Source: Thalassobius sp047123305
Lineage (GTDB): Bacteria > Pseudomonadota > Alphaproteobacteria > Rhodobacterales > Rhodobacteraceae
Direction: 5' to 3'
NCBI RefSeq assembly: GCF_047123305.1
Contig: NZ_CP138918.1
Coordinates: forward strand, 2,294,001-2,358,000
Length of the DNA: 64,000 nucleotides
Translations under genes and position numbers: made by a program
Shown here: positions 63,886 through 64,000 of the stretch, piece after piece
How positions within the stretch are numbered: the first letter of the stretch is position 1
How the letters are laid out: each line of letters opens with the position of its first letter
Notes under the pieces: generated by a model
What the model was told of the DNA's origin: nothing
The model's database searches: none
Seen by the model: only the letters and a program-made list of their open reading frames with translations

Positions 63886-64000
63886 CACCTGTTGTATCTG
63901 CCAGAGGAATCGTGAAACGCTTTGGTCATGTCACCGCCATTGACCATTCCGATTTCGAACTGCGTCCGGGGGAAATCCTTGCCGTTATTGGAGACAATGG
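63882..64000 (+). CDS. frcA: fructose-type ABC transporter, ATP-binding protein (partial)
   Basis: The first 39 codons only; the window ends inside the Walker A motif (GEILAVIGDNG). The start VVSARGIVKRFGHVTAIDHS is the usual A-loop region of sugar ABC ATPases. ATG overlaps the frcC stop (ATGA). Confidence 0.88.
   Translation, partial: MTPVVSARGIVKRFGHVTAIDHSDFELRPGEILAVIGDN

Overview
The window reads as chromosome of a marine Alphaproteobacterium of the Rhodobacteraceae/Roseobacter group. The evidence is a G+C-rich coding style, an alphaproteobacterial 16S rRNA, a split cytochrome c oxidase locus without subunit I, many ABC-type solute-binding proteins, and a betaine-type Rieske/dimethylglycine-dehydrogenase-like catabolic cluster. 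I do not name a genus.

Layout. 1-1.7 kb: a TetR regulator with two palindromic operators opposite a truncated VOC-family gene, then an ECF sigma factor overlapping a small membrane protein. 1.8-8 kb: topA, an exported unknown, dprA and tldD. 8-15.8 kb: the aa3 oxidase assembly/structure run (coxB-ctaB-small membrane protein-ctaG-ctaE-SURF1), then thrC, an M16 peptidase and an acetyltransferase. 15.8-28.2 kb: housekeeping (MBL hydrolase, FAD oxidase, apt, DUF418, mtnP, flavin reductase, EcsC, ptsP, lysC, SDR, DUF1178), punctuated by five copies of a dispersed GC-rich hairpin element that always lies 3' of a gene. 28.4-35.2 kb: a periplasmic binding protein facing a membrane sensor that has no kinase domain, then an unrecognised operon of a secreted VWA protein, a small exported protein and a coiled-coil protein cut by an in-frame TAA. 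35.9-41.9 kb: a complete rRNA operon (16S, tRNA-Ala, tRNA-Ile, 23S, 5S, tRNA-fMet), with the two spacer tRNAs in the less common order.

41.9-52.6 kb looks like accessory DNA. It begins at tRNA-fMet and ends near a 16-bp copy of that tRNA's anticodon region. It holds decayed sequence followed by an aminotransferase, an enolase-superfamily epimerase, a DMGDH-like demethylase, an RpiR regulator, a Rieske oxygenase and an aldehyde dehydrogenase. I infer degradation of a quaternary amine (proline-betaine- or carnitine-like). The last gene of this run, a carboxymuconolactone-decarboxylase-like gene, is broken by two lesions.

52.6-55 kb: a three-gene operon (CobW-type GTPase, DUF1826, NTF2-like) behind a Zur-type palindrome, suggesting zinc-starvation control. 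55.6-59.2 kb: a second periplasmic binding protein next to a full hybrid histidine kinase whose N-terminus is paralogous to the kinase-less sensor at 30 kb. 59.2-60.3 kb: a decayed IS3-family element whose transposase carries three hairpin-forming insertions. 60.3-64 kb: a ROK repressor with a 25-bp palindromic operator and frcB-frcC-frcA, a fructose-type ABC transporter cut by the window edge.
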